A program made the position numbers and the translations under genes. The notes beneath the pieces are model-generated. The model made no database searches, was not told the DNA's origin, and saw only the letters and a program-made list of their open reading frames with translations. Below are positions 1-9,759 of a stretch of 33,292 nt of DNA, piece by piece; position 1 is the first letter of the stretch, and each line of letters begins with the position of its first letter. The DNA comes from Staphylococcus pettenkoferi. Its GTDB lineage: Bacteria > Bacillota > Bacilli > Staphylococcales > Staphylococcaceae. The stretch covers positions 1 to 33,292 of the forward strand of contig NZ_PPRN01000052.1 of the NCBI RefSeq assembly GCF_002902685.1, given 5' to 3'.

Positions 1-40
1 TTATAGAGATATTCGTGCCTTTTTTGGTGTATAAAGAAAA

Positions 41-76
41 TTAACGGCTAGTGATTTTTTCATCACCAACCGTTAA
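41..76 (-). terminator. Second hairpin downstream of rpsU
   Basis: Inverted repeat with outer arms TTAACGG (41-47) and CCGTTAA (70-76) and inner arms GTGAT (51-55) and ATCAC (62-66). Read on the minus strand it is followed by TTTTCTTT. It lies beyond the first rpsU terminator, so it could be a back-up terminator or part of the leader of the next gene outside the window. Confidence 0.5.
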
Positions 77-89
77 AAGTGTACAGCCC

Positions 90-117
90 AAAAAAGCCCC
101 AGCACAAAGGCTGAGGC
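90..117 (-). terminator. Intrinsic terminator of rpsU
   Basis: On the minus strand GCCTCAGC pairs with GCTGGGGC (one G-U pair) around a short loop and is followed by TTTTTT. It lies about 50 bases after the rpsU stop codon and is the natural end of the heat-shock/rpsU transcript. Confidence 0.8.
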
Positions 118-164
118 AGGATTTATAATTAATGTTAATGTTGAGGGAGTCAACGAACAATTAA

Positions 165-341
165 TTATCTGAATTTGCGTTTACGTGCAGCTTCAGATTT
201 CTTTTTACGTTTAACGCTTGGTTTTTCGTAAAATTCACGTTTACGCACTTCTTGGATTGTACCGCTCTTAGAAACTGAACGTTTGAAACGACGTAACGCA
301 TCTTCAAGTGATTCGTTTTTACGGACTACTGTTTTAGACAT
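165..341 (-). CDS. rpsU: 30S ribosomal protein S21
   Basis: 58-residue basic protein of the small ribosomal subunit, beginning [10 protein letters not shown] and ending in a Lys/Arg-rich tail, the usual length and form of bacterial S21. S21 helps 16S rRNA engage the Shine-Dalgarno region of mRNA. The start at 341 is preceded by GGAGGGAGGGAAATACAG. An in-frame ATG 54 bases upstream would add 18 residues not typical of the family, so I reject it. The gene follows mtaB, as in other Firmicutes, but has its own promoters in the 242-base gap. Confidence 0.95.
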
Positions 342-410
342 CTGTATTTCCCTCCCTCCAAATATCAACGAAACTTTAAATTCATCAATAGTCATTCATA
401 TAAATTACTT

Positions 411-439
411 GCTATAGAGTAAACAAACCTTATATTCAA
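411..439 (-). promoter_or_regulatory. Possible proximal rpsU promoter
   Basis: Minus strand: -35 TTGAAT (434-439), 17-base spacer, -10 TATAGC (411-416). Closer to rpsU than the stronger candidate at 519-547 but with a poorer -10, so only tentative. Confidence 0.35.
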
Positions 440-518
440 GAAATAACATTGGGTCGGTTTATTTATTCTAAGAAGTCACTATAAAGTGGTAAGACGCACC
501 ACAGACTATTTATTACAC

Positions 519-547
519 AGTATAATATATCTTATTAACATGGTCAA
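519..547 (-). promoter_or_regulatory. rpsU promoter with long leader
   Basis: Minus strand: -35 TTGACC (542-547), 17-base spacer, -10 TATACT (519-524), a near-consensus vegetative promoter. Transcription would begin near 512, giving rpsU a leader of about 170 bases. The leader contains a small hairpin with arms GTGGT/ACCAC (486-502). rpsU can thus be made independently of the heat-shock operon upstream, for which I see no strong terminator. Confidence 0.7.
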
Positions 548-583
548 TTAGTAAAATTTACATTTTTTACAATCTATTGTTCA

Positions 584-1930
584 TTAGACTGTCATCACAT
601 GTTCAGTTTGATTTGAAGCATGTTGTACAACGCGAAGTACTTCACCTTGGTTCATTGGATAGTCAGCTCGAGTAATCTTAACTTTCACAAGCTCTCCGAT
701 GAGTGAAGGATCAGCTTCAAATTGTACTTTCATGTAGTTATCTGCATAACCGATGAGTGTACCTGGCTGATCGCCTTCTTCTTCAGGAATCACTTCTAAT
801 ACTTCTTGATCGAAATTAGAAGCGTAAGATTTGGCTAACTGGTCACTTAAGTTAATTAAGCGATGTACGCGTTCGTTTTTCACATTCTCATCAACTTGAT
901 CATCCATACGTGCTGCTGGTGTACCAATTCTTGGTGAGTATGGGAAGACATGTAGTTCTGAAAAATGATGATCAACGATAAAGTCGTAAGTTTGTTGGAA
1001 TTCTTCTTCTGTTTCACCTGGGAAACCTACGATAACATCACTTGTCACAGCTAAACCTGGTAATACTTCATGCAATTTAGTTAAACGCTCAGAAAAATGT
1101 GCCATTGAGTATTTACGACGCATACGTTTAAGCACGCTGTCTGAGCCTGATTGTAACGGAATGTGTAAATGACGTACGACTTTATTTGAATGCGCAATTA
1201 CGTCAATCACTTCATCCGTAAGTTGGCTTGCTTCAATAGATGAAATACGGATACGTTCTAAACCATCCACTGTTTCTAAATCACGTAATAACTGAGCCAA
1301 GTTATAATTTTTTAGGTCTTGACCGTAACCGCCTGTATGAATTCCAGTTAAGACAATTTCTTTATAACCAGAATCTACAAGTTGACTCGCTTGCTCTACT
1401 ACTTTTTCAGGGTCTCTAGAACGCATTAAGCCGCGTGCCCAAGGAATGATACAGAATGTGCAGAAGTTATTACACCCTTCTTGAATCTTAAGCGAAGCAC
1501 GCGTACGGTCAGTAAAGTAAGGCACTTCAAGTTCTTCGTAAGTACGGTTCTTCATGATGTTACCTACGCCGTTAATCGGTTCGCGTTCTTTCTTATACTG
1601 CTCTATGTAGTCTAATAACTTCGTGCGGTCTTGTGTACCTACTACAACATCTACGCCAGGAATATCCATGATTTCAGCTGGAGAAGTTTGTGCGTAACAA
1701 CCTGTGACACATACGACCGCCTCAGGATTTTGTCTAATCGCTCTTCGAATAATTTGTCTACTTTTCTTATCTCCTGTATTTGTCACTGTGCATGTGTTAA
1801 TCACGAACACATCTGCGTTAGTGTTAAAATCAACTCTATCGTAATCTGCTTCTTTGAATAATTGCCATATCGCTTCTGTTTCATAATGATTCACTTTACA
1901 GCCTAAAGTGTGGAAAGCAACTGTGGACAT
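584..1930 (-). CDS. mtaB: tRNA t6A37 methylthiotransferase MtaB
   Basis: 448-residue radical-SAM methylthiotransferase that converts t6A to ms2t6A at position 37 of tRNAs reading ANN codons. The N-terminal MTTase domain (HTLGCKVNHYE) supplies cysteines for one iron-sulfur cluster. The radical-SAM core has the CNNFCTFC motif near residue 150. A TRAM-like domain forms the C-terminus. The ATG at 1930 is preceded by GGGG at good spacing; a GTG nine bases earlier overlaps the rsmE stop and has no better site. It follows rsmE directly and is the last gene of the dnaK operon, as in Bacillus (yqeV). Confidence 0.95.
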   Translation of the reverse strand: MSTVAFHTLGCKVNHYETEAIWQLFKEADYDRVDFNTNADVFVINTCTVTNTGDKKSRQIIRRAIRQNPEAVVCVTGCYAQTSPAEIMDIPGVDVVVGTQDRTKLLDYIEQYKKEREPINGVGNIMKNRTYEELEVPYFTDRTRASLKIQEGCNNFCTFCIIPWARGLMRSRDPEKVVEQASQLVDSGYKEIVLTGIHTGGYGQDLKNYNLAQLLRDLETVDGLERIRISSIEASQLTDEVIDVIAHSNKVVRHLHIPLQSGSDSVLKRMRRKYSMAHFSERLTKLHEVLPGLAVTSDVIVGFPGETEEEFQQTYDFIVDHHFSELHVFPYSPRIGTPAARMDDQVDENVKNERVHRLINLSDQLAKSYASNFDQEVLEVIPEEEGDQPGTLIGYADNYMKVQFEADPSLIGELVKVKITRADYPMNQGEVLRVVQHASNQTEHVMTV

Positions 1931-1935
1931 TAATA

Positions 1936-2688
1936 TCACCCCATTAATTCTTTTTGATAACTCACTGCACTAAGCACATAAAGTGGTGCAGTTTCTGCCC
2001 GTAATATGCGAGGTCCTAATCCGACCTGATATGCCACATGATTAAATAATTGAATTTCTGCTTCAGACAAGCCACCTTCTGGTCCAAAGATGACTAACAC
2101 TCGATCTTGGTTGTCCATCTGACTGATTACTCGCTTAAGCATGCTTGTTTCCCCACTTTTGGCAGCATCTTCATAAGCGATAAGTACATAGTCATATTGT
2201 TCTATAGTATCATATAATGCCTTTAAATTCGATACATAATCTATCGTTGGTATATTTAAGCGGTAACTTTGTTCCGCAGCTTCTTTAATGATTTTTTCCC
2301 AACGTTGAAGTTTCTTCTGCACTTTGCTCTCGGTCAGTTTGACTACAGAACGATCCATACGTGTAGCAATAAAGTGGCTAGCCCCAAGTTCAGTCGCTTT
2401 CTGTAAAAGCCATTCATATTTATCAGCTTTAATCAAGCCGCTGCATATTGTAATTTCTTGAGGTGATTCAGTTTGAATATCAAGCTTTTTAGTTAAGCTC
2501 AATTCTATAACATCATCAGCTATCTTGATAATCTCACATTGATAAACGTTCTGATCATTGAAATTAACAATAATATGCTGACCTTCTTGATGACGCATGA
2601 CCGTCACGATATGGTGAATATCATTTTGATCTGTAATAAAAAAACGCTGATTTTCATCAGCGTTTTGGTCAATAAAGTATCTTTGCAT
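1936..2688 (-). CDS. rsmE: 16S rRNA (uracil1498-N3)-methyltransferase
   Basis: 250-residue SPOUT methyltransferase that methylates U1498 of 16S rRNA in the 30S subunit. The C-terminal SAM-binding knot shows GPEGGLSEAEI and LGPRILRAETAPL, both typical of RsmE. I take the ATG at 2688 (MQRYFIDQ), two bases after the prmA stop; longer reading into prmA is unlikely. The ribosome binding site is weak, suggesting coupling to prmA translation. Codons about 8 to 16 contain a perfect 10-bp hairpin followed by a T run, listed separately. Confidence 0.93.
   Translation of the reverse strand: MQRYFIDQNADENQRFFITDQNDIHHIVTVMRHQEGQHIIVNFNDQNVYQCEIIKIADDVIELSLTKKLDIQTESPQEITICSGLIKADKYEWLLQKATELGASHFIATRMDRSVVKLTESKVQKKLQRWEKIIKEAAEQSYRLNIPTIDYVSNLKALYDTIEQYDYVLIAYEDAAKSGETSMLKRVISQMDNQDRVLVIFGPEGGLSEAEIQLFNHVAYQVGLGPRILRAETAPLYVLSAVSYQKELMG
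2638..2666 (-). terminator. Terminator-like hairpin inside rsmE
   Basis: Minus strand: AAAACGCTGA, loop TGAAAA, TCAGCGTTTT, then TTT, so the transcript reads seven consecutive U. The arms match perfectly over 10 bp with a CGCTGA/TCAGCG core. It sits some 20-50 bases into the rsmE coding sequence. It has the form of an intrinsic terminator, but whether it acts is inference. Confidence 0.45.
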
Positions 2689-2690
2689 GA

Positions 2691-3629
2691 CTATTCGCTC
2701 ACTTTCTGTCCTACGATACATACCCAGCCATTGTCATGGGTAGTCGAAATGATTGAAAATCCAACACGCTTCATATGATTTACAATATCTTCTTCTTTTT
2801 CAGTTATAATACCTGAAGTAATAAAATATCCTTCTTCATTTAAAGTATTATAAGCATCTTCAATCATTTCATCAATAATGTGAGCTAAAATATTAGCAAT
2901 AATTATGTCATAACGTCCATCTTCATTTGTTAATAAATTACTCGCTTCAGTTTCAATCGCTTGTAAGCAGTGGTTCTTCTCAAAGTTCTCTTCTGCTACT
3001 TGAACCGCCATATCATCCACGTCTATAGCTTTAATCTTTTTAACGCCAAGCAAGTAACTTGCAATGCTTAAGATACCTGAACCGGTACCGACATCAATTA
3101 CAGAGTGATGAGGAGATACATAGCGCTCAATCGCTTTTAAACACATACTCGTCGTTGGATGATCTCCTGTACCGAATGCCATGCCTGGATCAAGCTCAAT
3201 ACATAACTCTTGATCATCTTTACGGTCGTATTCTTCCCAGCTTGGAACGATAGTAAAACGTTCTGAAGCTTTGAATGGATGGAAATAATTCTTCCATTCA
3301 TTCGCCCAATCTACTTCCTGAATTGTTTGAGTTTCGTAATGGTACAAAGAGTGATTTAACGTTTGAAGCTGTGATACTTCAGATTTCAGCGTTTCTTCGA
3401 GTTGTGTGTTGTATTCGAGTTCGTTAAAGTAAGCTTTAACTCTGACGCCTTGATCTGGATAGTCATTAGGATCAAGTTCATAAATTTCACCAAAACGATC
3501 CCCGAATTCACCATTTAAATCACTTGAATCTTCTATAACTACGCCATTAGAACCGTGTTGCTCTAATATTTGTGTGACACTGTCCATTGCTTCATGATTC
3601 GCTGTAATTGATATCTCGGTCCAGTCCAT
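2691..3629 (-). CDS. prmA: Ribosomal protein L11 methyltransferase
   Basis: 312 residues, the usual PrmA length. It trimethylates lysines and the N-terminus of ribosomal protein L11 using SAM. The C-terminal class I methyltransferase domain shows motif [14 protein letters not shown] and the NILAHII motif; the N-terminal part is the L11-recognition domain. The start at 3629 follows GGAGAATAAATC, with the ribosome binding site overlapping the dnaJ stop codon. Part of the dnaK operon between dnaJ and rsmE. Confidence 0.95.
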   Translation of the reverse strand: MDWTEISITANHEAMDSVTQILEQHGSNGVVIEDSSDLNGEFGDRFGEIYELDPNDYPDQGVRVKAYFNELEYNTQLEETLKSEVSQLQTLNHSLYHYETQTIQEVDWANEWKNYFHPFKASERFTIVPSWEEYDRKDDQELCIELDPGMAFGTGDHPTTSMCLKAIERYVSPHHSVIDVGTGSGILSIASYLLGVKKIKAIDVDDMAVQVAEENFEKNHCLQAIETEASNLLTNEDGRYDIIIANILAHIIDEMIEDAYNTLNEEGYFITSGIITEKEEDIVNHMKRVGFSIISTTHDNGWVCIVGQKVSE

Positions 3630-3632
3630 GAT

Positions 3633-4766
3633 TTATTCTCCTTTAAAGAAGCGTTTCGCTCTATCTTTGAAATTAGTTGGCTGCTCTTCTACCTTCTCGC
3701 CACTCTCTTCAGCAAACTCTCTGAGTAATTCTTTCTGACGATCATTTAACTTAGTCGGTGTTTGTACATTGACGTTAACGAATAAATCGCCGTAACCAAA
3801 GCCATGTACATTTTTCACACCTTTATCTTTCATTCTGAACTGCTTACCTGTTTGTGTTCCGGCTGGAATAGTAAGCATGACTTTGCTTTTGAGTGTAGGC
3901 ACTTTGATTTCGTCACCTAGTGCTGCTTGAGTAAATGTAATGTTGAGATTGTAGAAGATGTCGTCGCCCTCACGTTCAAACGTTTGAGAAGGTTTTACAC
4001 GGAATACGATAAATAAGTCACCTTGTGGCCCACCGTTTTCACCTGGCGCACCTTCACCGGCAAGTCGAATTTGTTGTTCATTATCGACACCCTCAGGAAT
4101 TTTAACATTGATTTTAACATTTTTATTTTCAGTACCTTTACCATGACAAGTTTGACATTTTTCTTCAAACTCTTGGCCAGAACCATTACATACTGGGCAA
4201 ACTTTCTCGCTTCTTACGCGACCGAGAATCGTATTCTGTTCAACTGACACATGACCTGCCCCATTACAGTAATGACAAGTTTTCTTCTTAGTTCCTGGTT
4301 TGGCACCTTCACCATGACAAGTGTGACAAGTCACATCTTTGCGAATTGAAATTTCTTTCTCAGCACCAAATACAGCTTCGTCGAAAGTAATTGTCATGTT
4401 GTATTGTAAGTCGTCACCTTTACGTGGCGCGTTCGGATCACGTTGACGACCACCGCCGAAGAACGAGCTGAAGATATCTTCGAAGCCGCCGCCAAAGCCA
4501 CCAAAGTCTTGGCCGCCACCGAATCCTTGACCGCCAAAGCCACCTTGAGGGCCATCGTGACCGAATTGGTCATAATTTGCACGTTTATTCTCATCGCTTA
4601 GAACTTCATAGGCTTCAGAAATCTCTTTGAACTTCTCATCTGCGCCTTCTTCTTGGTTAATATCAGGATGATACTTTTTAGATAGTTTACGATAAGCCTT
4701 TTTGATTTCGTCTTTAGAAGCATCTTTGCTGACACCTAAGACCTCATAATAATCTCTTTTGGCCAA
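3633..4766 (-). CDS. dnaJ: Chaperone protein DnaJ (Hsp40)
   Basis: 377-residue co-chaperone that delivers unfolded clients to DnaK and stimulates its ATPase. Order seen: J-domain with the HPD motif (KYHPDINQ), a Gly/Phe-rich stretch near residues 75-115, four zinc-binding CxxCxGxG-type repeats ([32 protein letters not shown]), and the C-terminal substrate-binding domains. Translation most likely starts at the TTG at 4766 ([10 protein letters not shown] follows), placed after AGGAGAGAGATCAA; an upstream ATG would add 19 non-homologous residues. A hairpin lies between it and dnaK, so expression is probably below that of dnaK. Confidence 0.94.
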   Translation of the reverse strand: MAKRDYYEVLGVSKDASKDEIKKAYRKLSKKYHPDINQEEGADEKFKEISEAYEVLSDENKRANYDQFGHDGPQGGFGGQGFGGGQDFGGFGGGFEDIFSSFFGGGRQRDPNAPRKGDDLQYNMTITFDEAVFGAEKEISIRKDVTCHTCHGEGAKPGTKKKTCHYCNGAGHVSVEQNTILGRVRSEKVCPVCNGSGQEFEEKCQTCHGKGTENKNVKINVKIPEGVDNEQQIRLAGEGAPGENGGPQGDLFIVFRVKPSQTFEREGDDIFYNLNITFTQAALGDEIKVPTLKSKVMLTIPAGTQTGKQFRMKDKGVKNVHGFGYGDLFVNVNVQTPTKLNDRQKELLREFAEESGEKVEEQPTNFKDRAKRFFKGE

Positions 4767-4805
4767 TTGATCTCTCTCCTTTAACGATATTTTCTTGATT
4801 AAAAA

Positions 4806-4843
4806 GGAAAAAGTCAAAGCCAATGTTCAATTGACTTTGACTT
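4806..4843 (-). terminator. dnaK-dnaJ intergenic hairpin
   Basis: Arms AAGTCAAAG (4811-4819) and CTTTGACTT (4835-4843), extended inside by CAA/TTG, followed on the minus strand by TTTTTCCTTTTT. It has the form of a partial terminator or 3'-end stabiliser after dnaK, ending about 40 bases before the dnaJ start. Confidence 0.6.
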
Positions 4844-4885
4844 ATGTTGGCTAAGCAATTGTTTCACATATTTGATTGTGATGCA

Positions 4886-6754
<1,869 letters not shown>

Positions 6755-6782
6755 TCAGTTAGTGTTGTGATTTATTTACTTA

Positions 6783-7436
6783 TTATTGATTTACTTTAAC
6801 CATTGAAGGTCGAAGTACACGGTCTTTCAATTTATATCCTGTTTGTAGTTCTTGAGTGATTTGACCTGATTCATAATCAGGGTTATCATCTTGCATTACT
6901 GCTTGATGATAGTTAGGGTCAAATTGTTCACCGTCTGTTTTGATAACTTCGAGTCCGTTATCTTCCAGTGCTTTTAGCAAGCTTTCGTGAACCATTTTAA
7001 CGCCTTTTTGAAGTGATTGAAACTGTTCATCTTCACCTTCGATTTGCAATGCGCGTTCGATGTTGTCAATCGTAGGTAAGATATCAGTAAGTACACTTTG
7101 TGATTGATATTTTTTCATCGTTTGATTTTCTTTTTGTAAGCGGCGTTTATAATTTTCGAATTCCGCGTACAATCTTAAATATTTGTCTTCATTTTCTTTA
7201 ACTTGTTCTTTTAATTGTTGAATCTCTTCATCTTTAGAATCAACATTTCCTTCCTCATCAGCAGTTGATTCTTCATCTGATGTCGTTTGTGAAGATGATT
7301 CATTTTGAGCGTCAGAATTAACATCAGTTTGTTCAGTTGATGCTTGCTCTTCTGAAGTTTCTTGTTCTACATCTTGAGATTGAACTTCTTCTTGAGCATC
7401 AGTTTGACTGTTGACTGATTCATTTTTTTCTGCCAT
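6783..7436 (-). CDS. grpE: Nucleotide exchange factor GrpE
   Basis: 217 residues. GrpE releases ADP from DnaK. A long, low-complexity acidic Gln/Ser/Glu-rich N-terminus (about residues 1-70) precedes the coiled coil ([32 protein letters not shown] begins with this pattern) and the C-terminal beta-wing domain with [13 protein letters not shown] sequence ([10 protein letters not shown]). The ATG at 7436 is preceded by GGAGGGCAGACA; a GTG seven codons upstream just follows the hrcA stop and lacks its own site. Confidence 0.95.
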   Translation of the reverse strand: MAEKNESVNSQTDAQEEVQSQDVEQETSEEQASTEQTDVNSDAQNESSSQTTSDEESTADEEGNVDSKDEEIQQLKEQVKENEDKYLRLYAEFENYKRRLQKENQTMKKYQSQSVLTDILPTIDNIERALQIEGEDEQFQSLQKGVKMVHESLLKALEDNGLEVIKTDGEQFDPNYHQAVMQDDNPDYESGQITQELQTGYKLKDRVLRPSMVKVNQ

Positions 7437-7460
7437 TGTCTGCCCTCCAATTGTCACGTC

Positions 7461-8441
7461 TTACCAAATTGCATTTAGCAACTGGATAACGTTTTGATAT
7501 CGCATTGCAATTGGTCCGATAATTGCAATCTGTCCACGTAAATTATCATCGATATGATAATCACTTGTAATGATGGAAATGTCACTTAAATGATCGTCAA
7601 TCTCATCCCCTATCTTAACGTTAATCGGTACATCAGACATCGAATCTAATAACTGCGTAATCTTATGTGATTCAATGTACTGTAAGATAGGTTGGATTGA
7701 TGATACATTCTGTTCGTTTAACGCATCAATTAGTTTAACCTTTCCACCGGTAAAAATGCCATTACTTTGTTCATCAATATGCACTTCCAAAGATGAGACG
7801 AGGTTTTTAATAAAATCTCTCTCAGTTGGAGAATTAGTGAACATATTGATTTCACTATCAAAACGAACATCTCGTTGATGTTTGAATTGCGCACTGACGA
7901 AATTTGCTATCTTTGTGAGTGTTTCGTTAGTCAACGGAGCTTGTGATGCAAGATGCAAATGTTCGACATGGCCTGAAGTGAAAACGACAATCATAATGAC
8001 AAGAAATGCATTTGCTCGAACCAAATGAATGTCATTAATTACATCTTGTTTATGATCTGGTCTCATTACCAACGTTGTGTACTGTGACGCTTTAGAAATT
8101 TCATCCGCAAATTCACTGAGTGCAGACGAAATATTGTAATGATTGGAAGCCATTAGCGTTTTCAAACGTTGGATCTTACTTTGTTGTTGATGAGATGCTT
8201 GATCCAATAGATAATCTACATGATGTCTGAAACCTTGCACTGAAGGCGTTCTTCCTGAAGACGTGTGTGTCTTCTCGATAAGGTTAAACTCTTCTAGAGC
8301 TTTCATCTCATTGCGAATCGTCGCTGGACTAACATCGAGTTGATGTCGTTCAATCAACGTCTTTGAACCTATTGGATGTCCTAAATCAACATAATCTTCA
8401 ACAATTGCATTCAGTATGCTTAATTGTCTCTCAGTTATCAT
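7461..8441 (-). CDS. hrcA: Heat-inducible transcription repressor HrcA
   Basis: 326-residue repressor that binds CIRCE operators and whose folding depends on GroEL. The N-terminal winged helix covers [29 protein letters not shown] through [14 protein letters not shown]; a GAF-like dimerisation domain follows. It is the first gene of the operon and its own promoter carries a CIRCE, so it is autorepressed. The start at 8441 follows GAGGTGAAAAC. Length and motifs are normal for the family. Confidence 0.96.
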   Translation of the reverse strand: MITERQLSILNAIVEDYVDLGHPIGSKTLIERHQLDVSPATIRNEMKALEEFNLIEKTHTSSGRTPSVQGFRHHVDYLLDQASHQQQSKIQRLKTLMASNHYNISSALSEFADEISKASQYTTLVMRPDHKQDVINDIHLVRANAFLVIMIVVFTSGHVEHLHLASQAPLTNETLTKIANFVSAQFKHQRDVRFDSEINMFTNSPTERDFIKNLVSSLEVHIDEQSNGIFTGGKVKLIDALNEQNVSSIQPILQYIESHKITQLLDSMSDVPINVKIGDEIDDHLSDISIITSDYHIDDNLRGQIAIIGPIAMRYQNVIQLLNAIW

Positions 8442-8453
8442 GTTTTCACCTCA

Positions 8454-8480
8454 TTAGCACTCTTTTGTTTCAAGTGCTAA
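8454..8480 (-). promoter_or_regulatory. CIRCE operator (HrcA binding site)
   Basis: Plus-strand arms TTAGCACTC (8454-8462) and AAGTGCTAA (8472-8480) with a 9-base spacer. The consensus is TTAGCACTC-N9-GAGTGCTAA, so only one base deviates. It lies between the -10 box and the hrcA ribosome binding site. Confidence 0.95.
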
Positions 8481-8484
8481 TTAT

Positions 8485-8513
8485 AATTTATCAAATTGGT
8501 CAAAGTAAGTCAA
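8485..8513 (-). promoter_or_regulatory. Promoter of the hrcA-dnaK operon
   Basis: Minus strand: -35 TTGACT (8508-8513), 17-base spacer, -10 TAAATT (8485-8490). Transcription would start at about the edge of the CIRCE. The -35 is inside a CtsR-type box. Confidence 0.8.
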
Positions 8514-8514
8514 T
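8498..8514 (+). promoter_or_regulatory. CtsR operator over the -35 box
   Basis: GGTCAAA-GTA-AGTCAAT matches the direct heptad repeat RGTCAAA-N3-RGTCAAA bound by CtsR at all but the last base. It covers the -35 of the hrcA promoter. Joint HrcA and CtsR control of this operon is known in Staphylococcus. Confidence 0.8.
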
Positions 8515-8552
8515 GTTAAAGCACGCTTTTTTGAAAAAATTTTTGAGAAAGT

Positions 8553-9677
8553 TTATACGCTGAGTAAAAATGCTTCAAATACTTCATTGCCAATCACTTT
8601 GCCTCTTTCAGTCAGCGAGATATATCCATTATTGATTTCAATAAGACCATCTGAAACAAGTTGATTTAATGTTTGACCATAGATTTGATCAATAGATTGA
8701 TCAAATTTTTCTTCAAAGCGTTTGATACTTACACCCTTGTTCATTCGTAGACCTAAGAACATTTCTTCTTCCATTTGCTCTTGAATCGTAGGTCGAGTTG
8801 AGTTTAGAACAGGTCGTTCCCCCGCTTGAATCTTTTTAATGTAATGATTGACAGGATTAACATTGGTATAACGCTCACCATCAACATAACCACTGGCACC
8901 GGCGCCGAAACCATAGTATCCCTCGTTTTTCCAATATACTTTATTATGTTCAGATTCATGTCCTTTTTTAGCAAAATTTGAGATCTCATATTGATGGAAA
9001 CTGGTTTGATTGAGCCGTTCTATTAAATACGTATACATTTCCTCCCCAACATCTTCTGAAGGTAACTTGAGCTTCCCTTTACGATACATATTATAGAATT
9101 GCGTTTGTGGTTCCAATATGAGACCGTAACTGGAAATATGATCAATGTTGAGTGAAAGTGCAATATCTAAACTTTCTTTGAAATCATCTAAACTTTGCTG
9201 TGGTAAATGATACATTAAATCTAAACTTATCGACTCAATGCCGATTTGACGCGCGTTATCTATAGCTTGATAAATATCTTCTGGCGCGTGTGTACGACCG
9301 AGTAATTCCAGAAGTTGTGGATTAAAAGTTTGCACACCCATTGATAAGCGTTTTACACCATATTTTTTGAGCAGACGAACTTTGTTCAACGTTAACTCAT
9401 CAGGATTAGCTTCGAAGCTAAATTCATCTTCAATGGTGAACAATGACGTGATGGCTTGAAGTAATCTTTCTAGCTGTGTTTCAGATAAAGCGGTTGGCGT
9501 TCCACCACCCACAAATAATGTTTTCAGCTGACGTACTTCACTTGTCTCCATCTCCTTAATCAAACAACTGAGATATTCATCCACGGGCTGATTCTGTATA
9601 AAATATTTATTGAAATCACAGTAAGTACAAATACGAACACAGAATGGTATATGAATATAGGCACTTTGAACTTTCAT
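8553..9677 (-). CDS. hemW: Heme chaperone HemW (radical SAM)
   Basis: 374-residue radical-SAM protein of the coproporphyrinogen-oxidase-like family, now regarded as a heme chaperone that inserts heme into respiratory enzymes. The N-terminus has AYIHIPFC followed by CVRICTYC for the 4Fe-4S cluster; GGGTPTALS follows. HNKVYW near residue 245 is the HNxxYW motif of HemW, which true HemN lacks. The ATG at 9677 follows GTGAGGGTTAGC; the upstream GTG is part of that site. Downstream of lepA and separated from it by a terminator, as in Bacillus. Confidence 0.92.
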   Translation of the reverse strand: MKVQSAYIHIPFCVRICTYCDFNKYFIQNQPVDEYLSCLIKEMETSEVRQLKTLFVGGGTPTALSETQLERLLQAITSLFTIEDEFSFEANPDELTLNKVRLLKKYGVKRLSMGVQTFNPQLLELLGRTHAPEDIYQAIDNARQIGIESISLDLMYHLPQQSLDDFKESLDIALSLNIDHISSYGLILEPQTQFYNMYRKGKLKLPSEDVGEEMYTYLIERLNQTSFHQYEISNFAKKGHESEHNKVYWKNEGYYGFGAGASGYVDGERYTNVNPVNHYIKKIQAGERPVLNSTRPTIQEQMEEEMFLGLRMNKGVSIKRFEEKFDQSIDQIYGQTLNQLVSDGLIEINNGYISLTERGKVIGNEVFEAFLLSV

Positions 9678-9699
9678 GCTAACCCTCACTTTTTCTAGA

Positions 9700-9739
9700 A
9701 AAACGAAAGGTGAACTCCATGAAATGTCTGGAATTCACC
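9700..9739 (-). terminator. lepA terminator
   Basis: Minus strand: GGTGAATTCCA pairs with TGGAGTTCACC (one G-U) around a 9-base loop, followed by TTTCGTTTTT. It lies about 20 bases past the lepA stop and before hemW, so hemW depends on read-through or its own start. Confidence 0.7.
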
Positions 9740-9759
9740 CTTGCCTTTACGAGTATATA

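Noticed and set aside
8515-8552. A/T-rich repeat after hemW as a possible terminator
   Set aside because: The only pairing is between A and T runs, without a GC core or clear stem, so it does not meet the form of an intrinsic terminator.
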